From Smithella sp. (GTDB lineage: Bacteria; Desulfobacterota; Syntrophia; Syntrophales; Smithellaceae), in the NCBI GenBank assembly GCA_018056685.1, contig JAGPFC010000013.1, positions 1-64,000 of the forward strand: a stretch of 64,000 bases of DNA. The letters run 5' to 3'. Both the position numbers and the translations under genes were made by a program. Below the pieces are notes generated by a model, which had not been told where the DNA came from, made no database searches, and saw only the letters and a program-made list of their open reading frames with translations. Positions 1 through 7,488 of this stretch are shown in pieces. Every line of letters starts with the position of its first letter. Positions within the stretch are counted from its first letter, which is position 1.

Positions 1-127
1 CCATAAACGTCTGCATTCCTCGCTGGGATACAGACCGCCGGTAGAGTTTGAAGAACTGTTTTATAAAAACCAAAAACCCGTGCCGACTGCTCTAATCCCG
101 TCTGTCTAACCGCAGGGGTGCAGTCCA
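1..127 (+). mobile_element. Right end of an IS3-family insertion sequence
   Basis: The window opens inside an insertion sequence. The last codons of an IS3-type transposase stop at 107-109. The bases from about 103 to 127, beginning TGTCTAAC and ending GTGCAGTCCA, have the form of an IS3-family right terminal repeat: they overlap the transposase stop, carry a GGGG block in the middle and finish in CA. The left end lies outside the window, so intactness and the target duplication cannot be judged. Confidence 0.6.
2..109 (+). CDS. IS3-family transposase OrfB, C-terminal fragment (partial at window edge)
   Basis: The open frame from base 2 to the TAA at 107-109 encodes 35 residues, including HKRLHSSLGYRPPVEFE. 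This is the characteristic C-terminal end of IS3-family OrfB transposases (rve integrase core), just after the catalytic glutamate region, where the usual form is a YN-x-RLHSSLGY-x-P-x-E-FE segment. The protein would catalyse cut-and-paste or circle-forming transposition of the element. Only the tail is visible because the gene runs off the left edge. No frameshift or stop is seen in the visible part. Confidence 0.75.
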   Translation, partial: HKRLHSSLGYRPPVEFEELFYKNQKPVPTALIPSV

Positions 128-144
128 TCGATTATCAGTTCCGG

Positions 145-342
145 TTAAATCGTCTTTTTAATTCCCAGCATCGCATAGAGCGGGCAGTGTCCTGATAAAA
201 CGCTTGAAAGAAGCATGCCTGCAATGACTGCAAGGACGAGACCAACAATACCAGTTACCCAGCTCGTAACATTGCCGACGATGAAAAGAATTGCCACCAC
301 GAACCGACCGATCCTGTCAAGGGTACCCACATTTTGTTCCAT
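145..342 (-). CDS. YgaP-like (DUF2892) small inner-membrane protein
   Basis: A 65-residue protein beginning MEQNVGTLDRIGR. The opening NVG-x-x-DR-x-x-R pattern, the two hydrophobic helices (about residues 14-29 and 32-49) and the late Gly-His-Cys-Pro motif are typical of the YgaP-like transmembrane domain, often found alone or attached to rhodanese domains. Its function is not established; the family is often linked to sulfur trafficking. The start at 342 is chosen because a GGGAGG ribosome site lies seven bases upstream; the next upstream ATG would overlap that site. It stands alone next to the insertion-sequence end. Confidence 0.75.
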   Translation of the reverse strand: MEQNVGTLDRIGRFVVAILFIVGNVTSWVTGIVGLVLAVIAGMLLSSVLSGHCPLYAMLGIKKTI

Positions 343-603
343 ATGCATTCCTCCCTTTATTTCCTTCAAAATTAATATTGATAAGAATTTGCTGGCAGTA
401 ATAGTATACGAATAAGGATATTGTGTGTCAATCGATCTTGATTATGAATTGAAATAAAGCATTTTCTCCAAGGTTGCCAGTTTGTGGACTACAGGAAGAC
501 ATGTTGATGTTGCCAACTGCTAAGGTGCGGTCGTGTGATCAGTTTTCAGAATTAAGAATTACGGGTGGAAAGAGAGCAAAACATAGATTGGCTAAGGACC
601 GTT

Positions 604-1446
604 TCAGTTTTCATAAGTGGCATATTTGATATTATTCTTACTGCTTTTTTTTACTGAGTACATTAAATCATCCACTTTTTTTATTGCTTCATTTGCTGTT
701 GGCGGCGGATCAATGCATGTTAAGACACCGATGCTAAGTGTCACGGGCCAATTATTTTTTTGCATCCCGGCTAAAATATTGTGTTGAAGTTTAGAAAGAA
801 CAACTTGTGCCGATTGCTGATTTGTTTCTGGCATAAGCAACGCAAATGCGTCACCTCCAAGCCGTGCAACCACGTCTACTTTTCGCAGACGATTCTTGAT
901 TTGATTGACAACAAAACATAATACTTTGTCACCTGTAGCATACCCGAACTCGTCATTCACAGTTTTAAAATTATCCAGGTCAATATAAGCTATAGTAAAA
1001 GGATTTTTATATCTCAGAGCACGGTTAATTTCCATTTGAAGAACGTCATAAAAAAAGCGTGAATTTAGAGCGCCGGTCAAATAGTCTATATGGGCTATTT
1101 CTCTTTGATGTTCCAGTACGGTTAATAACCTTGACAATAAAAACGCTATGGTTAAGAAAAAGCCTAATCTGATGAGAGAATTCCATGCATAAATGGAAAG
1201 CAATGTTACATGTCCAGATAATACATCCGAAAAAAGCCAAACTAAGGCACTTATGAGAGAAAATGCTATCCCAGGACCAAGACCTGTGTGCCAAGTAACT
1301 ATGAGTAAAGGTATCACATAGAACAGAGAAAAATCTAATTCTTTACCGGTCAGGGTGTCAATAATACCTAATACACCGATGATTATATATCCTATTACAA
1401 TTATAAAAGATTTGTTTTGTTTCTCAATATTCTCTAAAAAGTTCAA
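604..1446 (-). CDS. Membrane GGDEF-family protein with altered GGDAF signature
   Basis: A 280-residue protein with four or five hydrophobic helices in residues 12-110, then a GGDEF domain (about 118-278). Recognisable parts are DYLTGALNSRFF, the DLDNFKTVND nucleotide-binding segment and the signature LGGDAF. Active diguanylate cyclases carry GG(D/E)EF, and the glutamate replaced here by alanine is a metal/catalytic residue, so cyclase activity is doubtful. The inhibitory-site pattern RxxD (R-K-V-D) is kept five residues before the signature, so the domain could still bind cyclic-di-GMP as a sensor. The start is TTG, with a GAGAG site upstream. It stands alone with no operon partner. Confidence 0.8.
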   Translation of the reverse strand: MNFLENIEKQNKSFIIVIGYIIIGVLGIIDTLTGKELDFSLFYVIPLLIVTWHTGLGPGIAFSLISALVWLFSDVLSGHVTLLSIYAWNSLIRLGFFLTIAFLLSRLLTVLEHQREIAHIDYLTGALNSRFFYDVLQMEINRALRYKNPFTIAYIDLDNFKTVNDEFGYATGDKVLCFVVNQIKNRLRKVDVVARLGGDAFALLMPETNQQSAQVVLSKLQHNILAGMQKNNWPVTLSIGVLTCIDPPPTANEAIKKVDDLMYSVKKSSKNNIKYATYEN

Positions 1447-1911
1447 AAATCATCTCTCTTTGTATTATTCATGGAGTTTGAAGGTGTCCCATATGCCAAG
1501 GAGGCTGCCAAAGGAGGCTGCCAATGGTACGTCCTTCCAATAAAGCGAAAAAAGAATCAGCACCGGGCAACCCAGACACATGCCCTCCGACCATCGCAAT
1601 CATTATAAAACTTTTTCCAGACATCGCATCTACGATAAGCGCTCTTCCTGATTAGTCAAGTATCATAATAACACTATCTATTATTTTTAAAAGAGATAAA
1701 TAGCTTTATTAATAACGGGTCGGAAGCTTGCTTTTTTGTCCAGGGTGAGAGCTTGTTTCTTTCAGGGAGCCATACGTACCAAATGCTGCTTTTCTTGTTT
1801 ATGTTAATCAGTTGAAAACTGTGCGCGTTTTAATACCTTGTTGAACGTTCAAATCAAAGATCATATCGACGACGCGGTCGACAAAGATAACGCTTTGAGT
1901 TGGACGTTGAA
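1447..1911. other. Intergenic stretch, no convincing gene
   Basis: A 465-base stretch between the GGDEF gene (reading away) and the 3' end of feoB. The only clear structure is a perfect tandem duplication of a 13-base unit, AAGGAGGCTGCCA, at 1498-1510 and 1511-1523. Each copy contains a strong Shine-Dalgarno core. The second copy sits six bases before an ATG at 1524 that opens a 43-codon frame ending at 1655, and an overlapping 45-codon frame runs 1471-1608. Neither looks like a known protein. No clear terminator follows feoB. Confidence 0.5.
1498..1523. repeat. Tandem 13-bp duplication containing Shine-Dalgarno cores
   Basis: Two exact adjacent copies of AAGGAGGCTGCCA. The repeat is short and probably arose by slippage. 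It happens to duplicate an AAGGAGG ribosome-binding core before the small frame at 1524-1655. Confidence 0.7.
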
Positions 1912-4149
1912 TCAGATTCCCAACCACCGGACAAGGTTATATGCCGCAATGCCGCCCAGATAGGAAACAATCAGCGTCATGACGATAGACGCGTAAAACC
2001 ATTTGTTGTTGTTCATTTCTTTTTTCAGAACGGCGATGGTCGCGGCGCAGGGAATAAAAAGCATCATGACGACCAGAAAAGCCGCGGCTGATTCGTGATT
2101 CATAATCGTCGGCAGCATATTGGACAGACCGTCTCTGCCCACCGCATAGAGCACACCGAGCGTGGCGACGACGTTTTCCTTGGCGATCAAACCGGTCAAG
2201 AGCGCGGTGATCATCTTCCAGTCCAGGCCGAGCGGCACGCCCAGCGGCTGAAGCCATTTGCCGAATTGTGCCAGAAAACTTTCTTCGACAACGCCGTCGG
2301 GGAAGTAAGACAAAAGCCAGATAATCATGGAAACCCCGAGAATGACAGTTCCCGCTTTACGGATGAATGATAAGGTTCTTGACCAGACGACCATGAGAAT
2401 CGTTTTCATATCCGGCGTGTGATAGATGGGCAATTCCATGATGAAGGGGGCATCCTGTTGTCCGAGCGTCTTGTTTACAAAAATTCCGGCGATACCGAGC
2501 ACGGCTATATTCAGAGCCACCATGCTCCACGAAACGTAAGCGGCGGACGATCCGAAGACGGCCGCGGAAACCAGTGTCAACACGGCGAGCCTGGCTGTAC
2601 AAGGGACAAAGGGAATTAATAGAAGAGTGATCAACCTGGCTTTTTGTGTCTCAATGATTCGAGCTCCCAGAACGGCGGGAACATTGCAGCCGAAGCCCAG
2701 AAACATGGGCATAAAACTTTTGCCGTGCAGACCGACAAGATGCATGATTCTATCCATGACAAATGCCGCGCGCGCCATATAGCCGATATCCTCCAGAATG
2801 GCCATGATGGTGAAAAAAATCAAAAGGACCGGTAAAAAGGTCAGTACGGAACCCGCCCCGCCGATAATGCCGTTGAGCAATAATCCGGAAATCCAGGCGG
2901 GCCACTTCGATGTGAAGGGTTCACAGAAATGGATAAAATTCTGAAGCTGATCGCTAAGCCAGCCCTGCAGAGGAACCCCCACGGCGTAAGTCAGAAAAAA
3001 GACCAGCGCCATGACGCCCAGCAGAACCGGAATGCCGAATATCGGGCGGGTCAGAATATGGTCGATTCTGTCGGTCAGCACAACTTCCCCCATCTTGAAT
3101 CTGGAAACGGCGGCTCTGGTGATTTTTTCGATCCAGTCATAACGGCCGTTCACGACGGCGTGCAGAGCGTCTTCGTGTTTGATCAGGAGTTGGTCTATGT
3201 TGTCGTGTGCCGTTTTTGGAGCGCCGGCTTCCACCATTTTTGTAACTTCCGGATCGCCTTCCATTAATTTCACGGCTACCCATTCGGGGGAATAGGGGCC
3301 CTGAATATGAGGCCGGATATGCCGGAGAATGTCCTGATAAATTTGCAGATGATCGGAGGAAACCTGCGGTAAATCCGGATTATGTTTATATTCACACGAG
3401 GCAATCGTGATGATCTGGTTCACCAGTTCACGAATGCCGCTGTTGCGCTTGGCCACCATGGGAATAACCGGTATTCGCAAAGAATCCTGCAAGGCTCTCG
3501 TGTCAATTTCGATCCCCTGATCGGAAGCGACATCAATCATATTGACGACCACAACAGTCGGTCTGTTCAAGAGCAGCACTTCCGACAGGAGATACAGACC
3601 TCTTTCCAGAGCGGCGGCATTCAAGACCAGGACGACCAGATCAGGTTTTTCCTGAATGATAAAATCACGGGTCACCCTTTCTTCCTCGGAGAATGCGGTG
3701 AGGCTGTAGGTTCCCGGCAGATCAACAATTCTGATTAAAACATTTTCGGCACGGTGCGTTCCTTCTTTTTTCTCCACTGTTTTTCCCGGCCAATTGCCGA
3801 CATGCTGGGATAATCCGGTGAGGATGTTGAAGACGGTTGATTTGCCGACGTTGGGCTGTCCGACGAGCGCGACGAAAACTTCCTTTTCGACAGGCGGCAG
3901 GCAGACTTCGACTTCCGCGGCGGTTCTATAAACCATTATTTTGGAAGCTTCACCCTGGCCGAGGGCGATGCGGGTGCTGCCCACCTGAATCACTATCAGG
4001 CCGCTGCTCATCTGGGAGACACGGAATTTCGCATTGACGACGATGCCCAGACCGGCCAACCGGCTGGTGATGGCAGTACCACCTTCAATCGAATGAATAA
4101 CTCCCTGATCGCCTTCGCGTAATGATGTTATGTTAACCGGTTCGTTCAT
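1912..4149 (-). CDS. feoB: FeoA-FeoB fusion ferrous iron transporter
   Basis: A 745-residue GTP-dependent Fe(II) transporter of the inner membrane. Residues 1-75 form an SH3-like FeoA domain, and the rest is FeoB. The G-protein motifs are GQPNVGKST (97-105), DLPG (143-146) and NMID (203-206), followed by a helical guanine-dissociation region. The membrane part (from about 360) contains GYMARAAFVMD, GFGCNVPA and PFVPCTARL, the conserved cysteine-containing gates. FeoA is usually a separate 75-90 residue protein, so the covalent fusion is a notable architecture. The start overlaps the upstream DUF2156 gene by 17 bases, so the two are probably co-transcribed. Iron supply fits the heme operon elsewhere in the window. 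Confidence 0.95.
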   Translation of the reverse strand: MNEPVNITSLREGDQGVIHSIEGGTAITSRLAGLGIVVNAKFRVSQMSSGLIVIQVGSTRIALGQGEASKIMVYRTAAEVEVCLPPVEKEVFVALVGQPNVGKSTVFNILTGLSQHVGNWPGKTVEKKEGTHRAENVLIRIVDLPGTYSLTAFSEEERVTRDFIIQEKPDLVVLVLNAAALERGLYLLSEVLLLNRPTVVVVNMIDVASDQGIEIDTRALQDSLRIPVIPMVAKRNSGIRELVNQIITIASCEYKHNPDLPQVSSDHLQIYQDILRHIRPHIQGPYSPEWVAVKLMEGDPEVTKMVEAGAPKTAHDNIDQLLIKHEDALHAVVNGRYDWIEKITRAAVSRFKMGEVVLTDRIDHILTRPIFGIPVLLGVMALVFFLTYAVGVPLQGWLSDQLQNFIHFCEPFTSKWPAWISGLLLNGIIGGAGSVLTFLPVLLIFFTIMAILEDIGYMARAAFVMDRIMHLVGLHGKSFMPMFLGFGCNVPAVLGARIIETQKARLITLLLIPFVPCTARLAVLTLVSAAVFGSSAAYVSWSMVALNIAVLGIAGIFVNKTLGQQDAPFIMELPIYHTPDMKTILMVVWSRTLSFIRKAGTVILGVSMIIWLLSYFPDGVVEESFLAQFGKWLQPLGVPLGLDWKMITALLTGLIAKENVVATLGVLYAVGRDGLSNMLPTIMNHESAAAFLVVMMLFIPCAATIAVLKKEMNNNKWFYASIVMTLIVSYLGGIAAYNLVRWLGI

Positions 4150-5023
4150 TAAACAAAATTCCTGCTTGTTTCAGGCCGACGCGATATTTCTTCAGAATGA
4201 ATTCCGGGCCGTATGATCTTTTTGTCCGCCGCAAATTTTTATTGCCCATATCCTCTTCCAGGTTAAGGTATTTATACCGGGATTGCAGTCTCTTCGCGGT
4301 ATCGTTGAACATATACTCGTAGATACCGCGATATTGCTTGGATGCCTTGGCAAAATGCAGACAGAACGTTTCGCTGTTCAACGCCTCACCGATAATGAAG
4401 CCGGCCTGATTGTTGTTAATGTAATATATTGTTCCCCATAGTGCAAGTTCGGAGAAATTCTGGAGAGCTTCACTGCACTGCTCAAAATCGGTTTTGTCGG
4501 CGGCCGTTCGGGAGTTGTTCTGCCATTCCTGCAGAATAATCATTCCATCATTAAAATTGTGAGCCGATAAAGGAATGCCCTCCGGTTTGTACAGAGATAA
4601 AAACTGATTTAAATGGTTTCGATGACGGACGTATTGTTTGCCCTTAAAACCTGCCATACGGTCGGTGAGATAAAGGTAATCGGATTCACTTTCGTCATAA
4701 GTGATGACAAATTGATCTTCCGGAAAATAATTTAGCCATCCTTCCGGAATGGGAAAGAAAAAATCGCGTTTTCCGAGTATTTCATGAAATGTTTGAATAT
4801 CGCATCCGACCGGATCGTTTAAAGGCATGACATAATTATGTTTCTGCCTGTTGCGGCCGGAAACGAATAAGCCGCATTCTCTGGTGACGAATTCATAGTG
4901 ACTAATGTTGCGAAATAAATAAACATTGGCGAAACTGTAATCGGATATCGGCAAGTTCATCCGGTGAAAGCGCTCAGTTAAACTTTGATGATGTTGCAGG
5001 CTGATAGTTTCTATTTTTTCCAT
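4133..5023 (-). CDS. DUF2156 (LPG synthase C-terminal-like) protein
   Basis: A 296-residue soluble protein. The ending YLNLEEDMGNKNLRRTKRSY is the hallmark of DUF2156, a double GNAT-like fold related to the catalytic domain of lysyl-phosphatidylglycerol synthases, here without the membrane flippase domain. The substrate is unknown; aminoacyl transfer from a charged tRNA is possible by homology but not shown. It begins 25 bases after the metallopeptidase gene and overlaps feoB by 17 bases, which makes a three-gene minus-strand unit. No strong ribosome site precedes ATG 5023. The GNAT relationship is family knowledge; the function in this cell is open. Confidence 0.75.
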   Translation of the reverse strand: MEKIETISLQHHQSLTERFHRMNLPISDYSFANVYLFRNISHYEFVTRECGLFVSGRNRQKHNYVMPLNDPVGCDIQTFHEILGKRDFFFPIPEGWLNYFPEDQFVITYDESESDYLYLTDRMAGFKGKQYVRHRNHLNQFLSLYKPEGIPLSAHNFNDGMIILQEWQNNSRTAADKTDFEQCSEALQNFSELALWGTIYYINNNQAGFIIGEALNSETFCLHFAKASKQYRGIYEYMFNDTAKRLQSRYKYLNLEEDMGNKNLRRTKRSYGPEFILKKYRVGLKQAGILFNERTG

Positions 5024-5048
5024 CTGAATATTTTTTCATACCTTCAGT

Positions 5049-5735
5049 TTAAATGTTAAATATTTGGTGGTTTTCTCTCAGCCAGCGCCTGTGCTGTTTA
5101 TATTCCGCAATCACCGACGCCACCACCTGCCAAAAGTTCGACGAATGATTTTTTTCTTTGATGTGCGCCAGTTCATGGACAATCACGTAATCAATGATGG
5201 CCGGTGGTGCCATGATCAACCGGAAGCTGAAAGCCAGATGATCGTCTTCGGAACAGGAACCCCAGCGGCTTTCCGCCGATGTGATTCTGATCTTTTCAGG
5301 GTGTAATTGAAGTATCCGGCTGTAAAAAATAATACGTTGATTAATATATTCGGCAGCTTTTTTCTTATACCATGAAACAAAGTAATACTTTTTTAATTCC
5401 TTGTTGTTCGGTGCATTGAGGTAAAACCGGTTATTCCAGAAAACAACCCCCGCATTTTCAAAAGGTTCAAAGAATACGTCCAACGGATATGATTGTCCCA
5501 GATAGAGAAAATGTTCTCCTGTTTGATATTCCCTGACTTTGTTTTTTAAAGCATCATCTTTTTGTTTCCGAATTATTTTATTAATCCATTGCTGTTTCTC
5601 TTCAACAAAACGGCTGATTTCCGCAGCCGAAGTGAAACAGGGTGCTGAAACAATGATCTCCGATTCACCGCGTACTTGCAGCGAAATGGTCTTTTTTCTT
5701 TTTTTGCTTCTGGTAATCCTGTAATTGATATCCAT
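5049..5735 (-). CDS. YgjP-type (DUF45) zinc metallopeptidase
   Basis: A 228-residue protein of the YgjP/WLM-like family. HELAH at residues 187-191 is the zinc-binding HExxH variant, followed by H197 in the KNHSSNFW segment as third ligand. RWGSCS at 158-163 is the other family signature. The N-terminal half is a basic beta-rich region. The family is predicted to be proteolytic, but its natural substrate is unknown. It is the first gene of a minus-strand run with the DUF2156 gene and feoAB. A palindrome at 5767-5786 lies in the divergent promoter region. Confidence 0.88.
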   Translation of the reverse strand: MDINYRITRSKKRKKTISLQVRGESEIIVSAPCFTSAAEISRFVEEKQQWINKIIRKQKDDALKNKVREYQTGEHFLYLGQSYPLDVFFEPFENAGVVFWNNRFYLNAPNNKELKKYYFVSWYKKKAAEYINQRIIFYSRILQLHPEKIRITSAESRWGSCSEDDHLAFSFRLIMAPPAIIDYVIVHELAHIKEKNHSSNFWQVVASVIAEYKQHRRWLRENHQIFNI

Positions 5736-5766
5736 GGTTGCCGGTTTTCATTTGTATAATTTCTTT

Positions 5767-5786
5767 GCTGATTATCATAAATCAGC
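5767..5786. promoter_or_regulatory. Palindrome (possible Fur-like operator) upstream of feoAB run
   Basis: GCTGATT-ATCATA-AATCAGC is an inverted repeat with perfect 7-base arms. It contains GATTATCAT, which resembles half of a Fur box (GATAATnATTATC) but is not a full match. It sits 32 bases upstream of the gene at 5735 in the divergent region. A variant, GCTGATTATCATCAAAAGC, occurs at about 41495. Identity as an iron operator is a guess from sequence and from the downstream feoB. Confidence 0.35.
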
Positions 5787-5865
5787 TTCTAAAGCGAGAC
5801 TCGAAAGCCCTTTTCATTAAATTTAAATTATGTTACGGAAAAAAACAAAATGTCAGGAAAAAAAT

Positions 5866-6210
5866 ATGAGGAAAATGAAAAGATGTCCCTGGGGCCGCTT
5901 TGAAGTATTGGCGGAAGCTCCCGGTCATAAAGTAAAAAGAATCACGGTTGAGCCGGGAGGGTCGCTGAGCCTGCAGCGACATCATCAACGTGCGGAGCAC
6001 TGGTTTGTTGTTGCCGGTAAAGGCAAGGTGACGGTCGGCAGTACAGAGAAATCATTGCGGGCAGGCAGTTCGATTGATATTCCGAAAAAGGCCAAACATC
6101 GCATCCGGAATTCCTCAACAGAAAACCTCGTTTTCATCGAAGTGCAGACCGGTGAATACTGCGGTGATGACGATATCGAACGTTTTGAAGATATCTACGG
6201 CAGGATCTGA
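5866..6210 (+). CDS. Mannose-6-phosphate isomerase type II-like cupin
   Basis: A 114-residue single cupin domain. PWGRFEVL near the start, GGSLSLQRHHQRAEHW (metal-binding His and Glu residues) and VEVQTG-type ending (here IEVQTGEYCGDDDIERFEDIYG) match the isomerase domain of type II phosphomannose isomerases, which is normally fused behind a GDP-mannose pyrophosphorylase. Here it stands alone at about one quarter of the bifunctional length. It probably interconverts fructose-6-P and mannose-6-P for surface sugars. The start at 5866 is preferred because AGGA lies seven bases before it; the earlier in-frame ATG at 5830 has no ribosome site. Confidence 0.85.
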   Translation: MRKMKRCPWGRFEVLAEAPGHKVKRITVEPGGSLSLQRHHQRAEHWFVVAGKGKVTVGSTEKSLRAGSSIDIPKKAKHRIRNSSTENLVFIEVQTGEYCGDDDIERFEDIYGRI

Positions 6211-6249
6211 TTAATTCTCTGAACATCAAATTACGATTTCCATTCAAGC

Positions 6250-7251
6250 ATGGGAAGTAAAATGCTGGACTATGTTTACCATGAATCTTTTGACTGGGCG
6301 GAAATGTTTCTTCCCGATCGGCTCAGAGGGTATGATCGACGAAAATCCGGGATCGCGGCCTGTCTTGCCCGGGACAGCTACTATAACGATGCGCGTTACG
6401 GTGCGACCCTGCTAGCGCTAGGCTTTAATGATATCCAGTTTTTTCATACCGGCAATCTGCAGGCCGTTATCGGATCCCGGGATATTAAAACTGCTGACGG
6501 AATCATGACTCTGATTACGATTGTTTTCCGTGGTTCGGATCAGATTCAGGATTGGCTGGATAATCTTGATTTTCGCATGACCCGCTTTCTGAATCAGGAA
6601 CATTTTCCCCATTTGAGCAGAATCAGAGTCCATAACGGCATTTTTGAAAATGTGCATGATTTCGAAGACCGGGCCGAACGCGTTACGTTCAAAAATAGCG
6701 TTGTAAAAGATAATCTTGCGCAAATCTTGAGGGATGAATCTAAAAGGAAACAGTGCTTGTTCTGGTCTATCGGCCATAGTCTTGGCGGTGCCATGGCCAC
6801 TTTGTTTGCGGCAAGGTTATGCGATTATTACGGGATATCTCCGGAAAGAATTCTAACGCATACCTTCGGAGCTCCACCGGTAGGCAACCGGTATTTTGCC
6901 GCGCGTTATGGACACCGATCCGTGCTCAGTATTCAAAAGAACAGAAAGAAAAGCGAATTGCTGACGCTGTTGCGGTTTGTGAATTCCGAGGATCCGATTC
7001 CGGCGCCGAGATTTTTAGATGAGGCTCACGCGGAAGCGGAAGGGGGTTCCATCACACCGCCTCCTTATAAAATACTGGGATTCAAACACGTGGGGTATGA
7101 AATACGCTTTTCCCCCCGTCTGCTTCGCGGATTCTATGATCAATACAAGAACTTCACCGGAAGAAGATATAACAGTTCCAGCTTTATGAAAGTTCATTTT
7201 ATGGAAGCGTATATGACCGGCGTGCAAGTTCTCCATGATGCAGAAATTTAG
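6250..7251 (+). CDS. Class 3 lipase-like alpha/beta hydrolase
   Basis: A 333-residue protein with the lipase class 3 layout. The oxyanion segment FRGSDQIQDWLDNLDF is at about 93-108 and the nucleophile elbow GHSLGG at 175-180 (Ser177). Asp248 in NSEDPIP and His280 in GFKHVGYE complete a plausible triad. THTFGAPPVGN is also typical. No signal peptide or membrane helix is seen, so it is probably cytoplasmic; the substrate (acylglycerol or other ester) is unknown. ATG at 6250 is used; 6262 is an alternative with GGGAAG just upstream. It follows the cupin by 39 bases and may share its transcript. Confidence 0.85.
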   Translation: MGSKMLDYVYHESFDWAEMFLPDRLRGYDRRKSGIAACLARDSYYNDARYGATLLALGFNDIQFFHTGNLQAVIGSRDIKTADGIMTLITIVFRGSDQIQDWLDNLDFRMTRFLNQEHFPHLSRIRVHNGIFENVHDFEDRAERVTFKNSVVKDNLAQILRDESKRKQCLFWSIGHSLGGAMATLFAARLCDYYGISPERILTHTFGAPPVGNRYFAARYGHRSVLSIQKNRKKSELLTLLRFVNSEDPIPAPRFLDEAHAEAEGGSITPPPYKILGFKHVGYEIRFSPRLLRGFYDQYKNFTGRRYNSSSFMKVHFMEAYMTGVQVLHDAEI

Positions 7252-7283
7252 CGCAACTCACCTCACAGTGACATCTCCGACAA

Positions 7284-7320
7284 ATAAAAAAAAGAGGCAG
7301 ACTCCATTGACGTCTGCCCC
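7284..7320 (-). terminator. Rho-independent terminator for the GuaA-like gene
   Basis: Read on the minus strand, GGGGCAGAC, a 9-base loop and GTCTGCCTC are followed by an unbroken T-tract (the A-run at 7284-7293). One mismatch lies in the 9-base stem. It is about 165 bases beyond the stop of the minus-strand gene at 7485. There is no T-run on the plus side, so it would not efficiently stop the lipase transcript. Confidence 0.7.
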
Positions 7321-7358
7321 TGCATAATTTTCCAATTTAATAAAGGGGAAAATTAACA

Positions 7359-7412
7359 ACCCCGCCACAAGCAGCGGGGTATCCAAAGGAAATTGCGCCC
7401 CAAGGGGCGGTG
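7359..7412. other. Pair of GC-rich hairpins downstream of the GuaA-like gene
   Basis: Two close hairpins: ACCCCGC paired with GCGGGGT at about 7359-7380, and CGCCCC directly against GGGGCG at about 7397-7411. No coding frame covers them. They sit between the terminator and the repeat copy at 7464 and may belong to a small mobile or REP-like element. Confidence 0.5.
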
Positions 7413-7463
7413 AATTAGCCCCACATTTATCCCACCCGGCCTATAGTGACCTTTAGGTTATTC

Positions 7464-7488
7464 GTTTCTGAAATTTGGGTCTCATTAA
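7464..7488. repeat. 25-bp interspersed repeat, copy A
   Basis: The 25-base sequence beginning GTTTCTGAA and ending GGGTCTCATTAA recurs at 57132-57156 with one mismatch. This copy overlaps the stop codon of the GuaA-like gene. Both copies lie beside hairpins. What the repeat is cannot be told from the window. Confidence 0.7.

Noticed and set aside
1471-1608. 45-codon frame MEFEGVPYAK onward across the 13-bp repeat
   Set aside because: No ribosome site upstream, overlapping frames, no resemblance to a known family.
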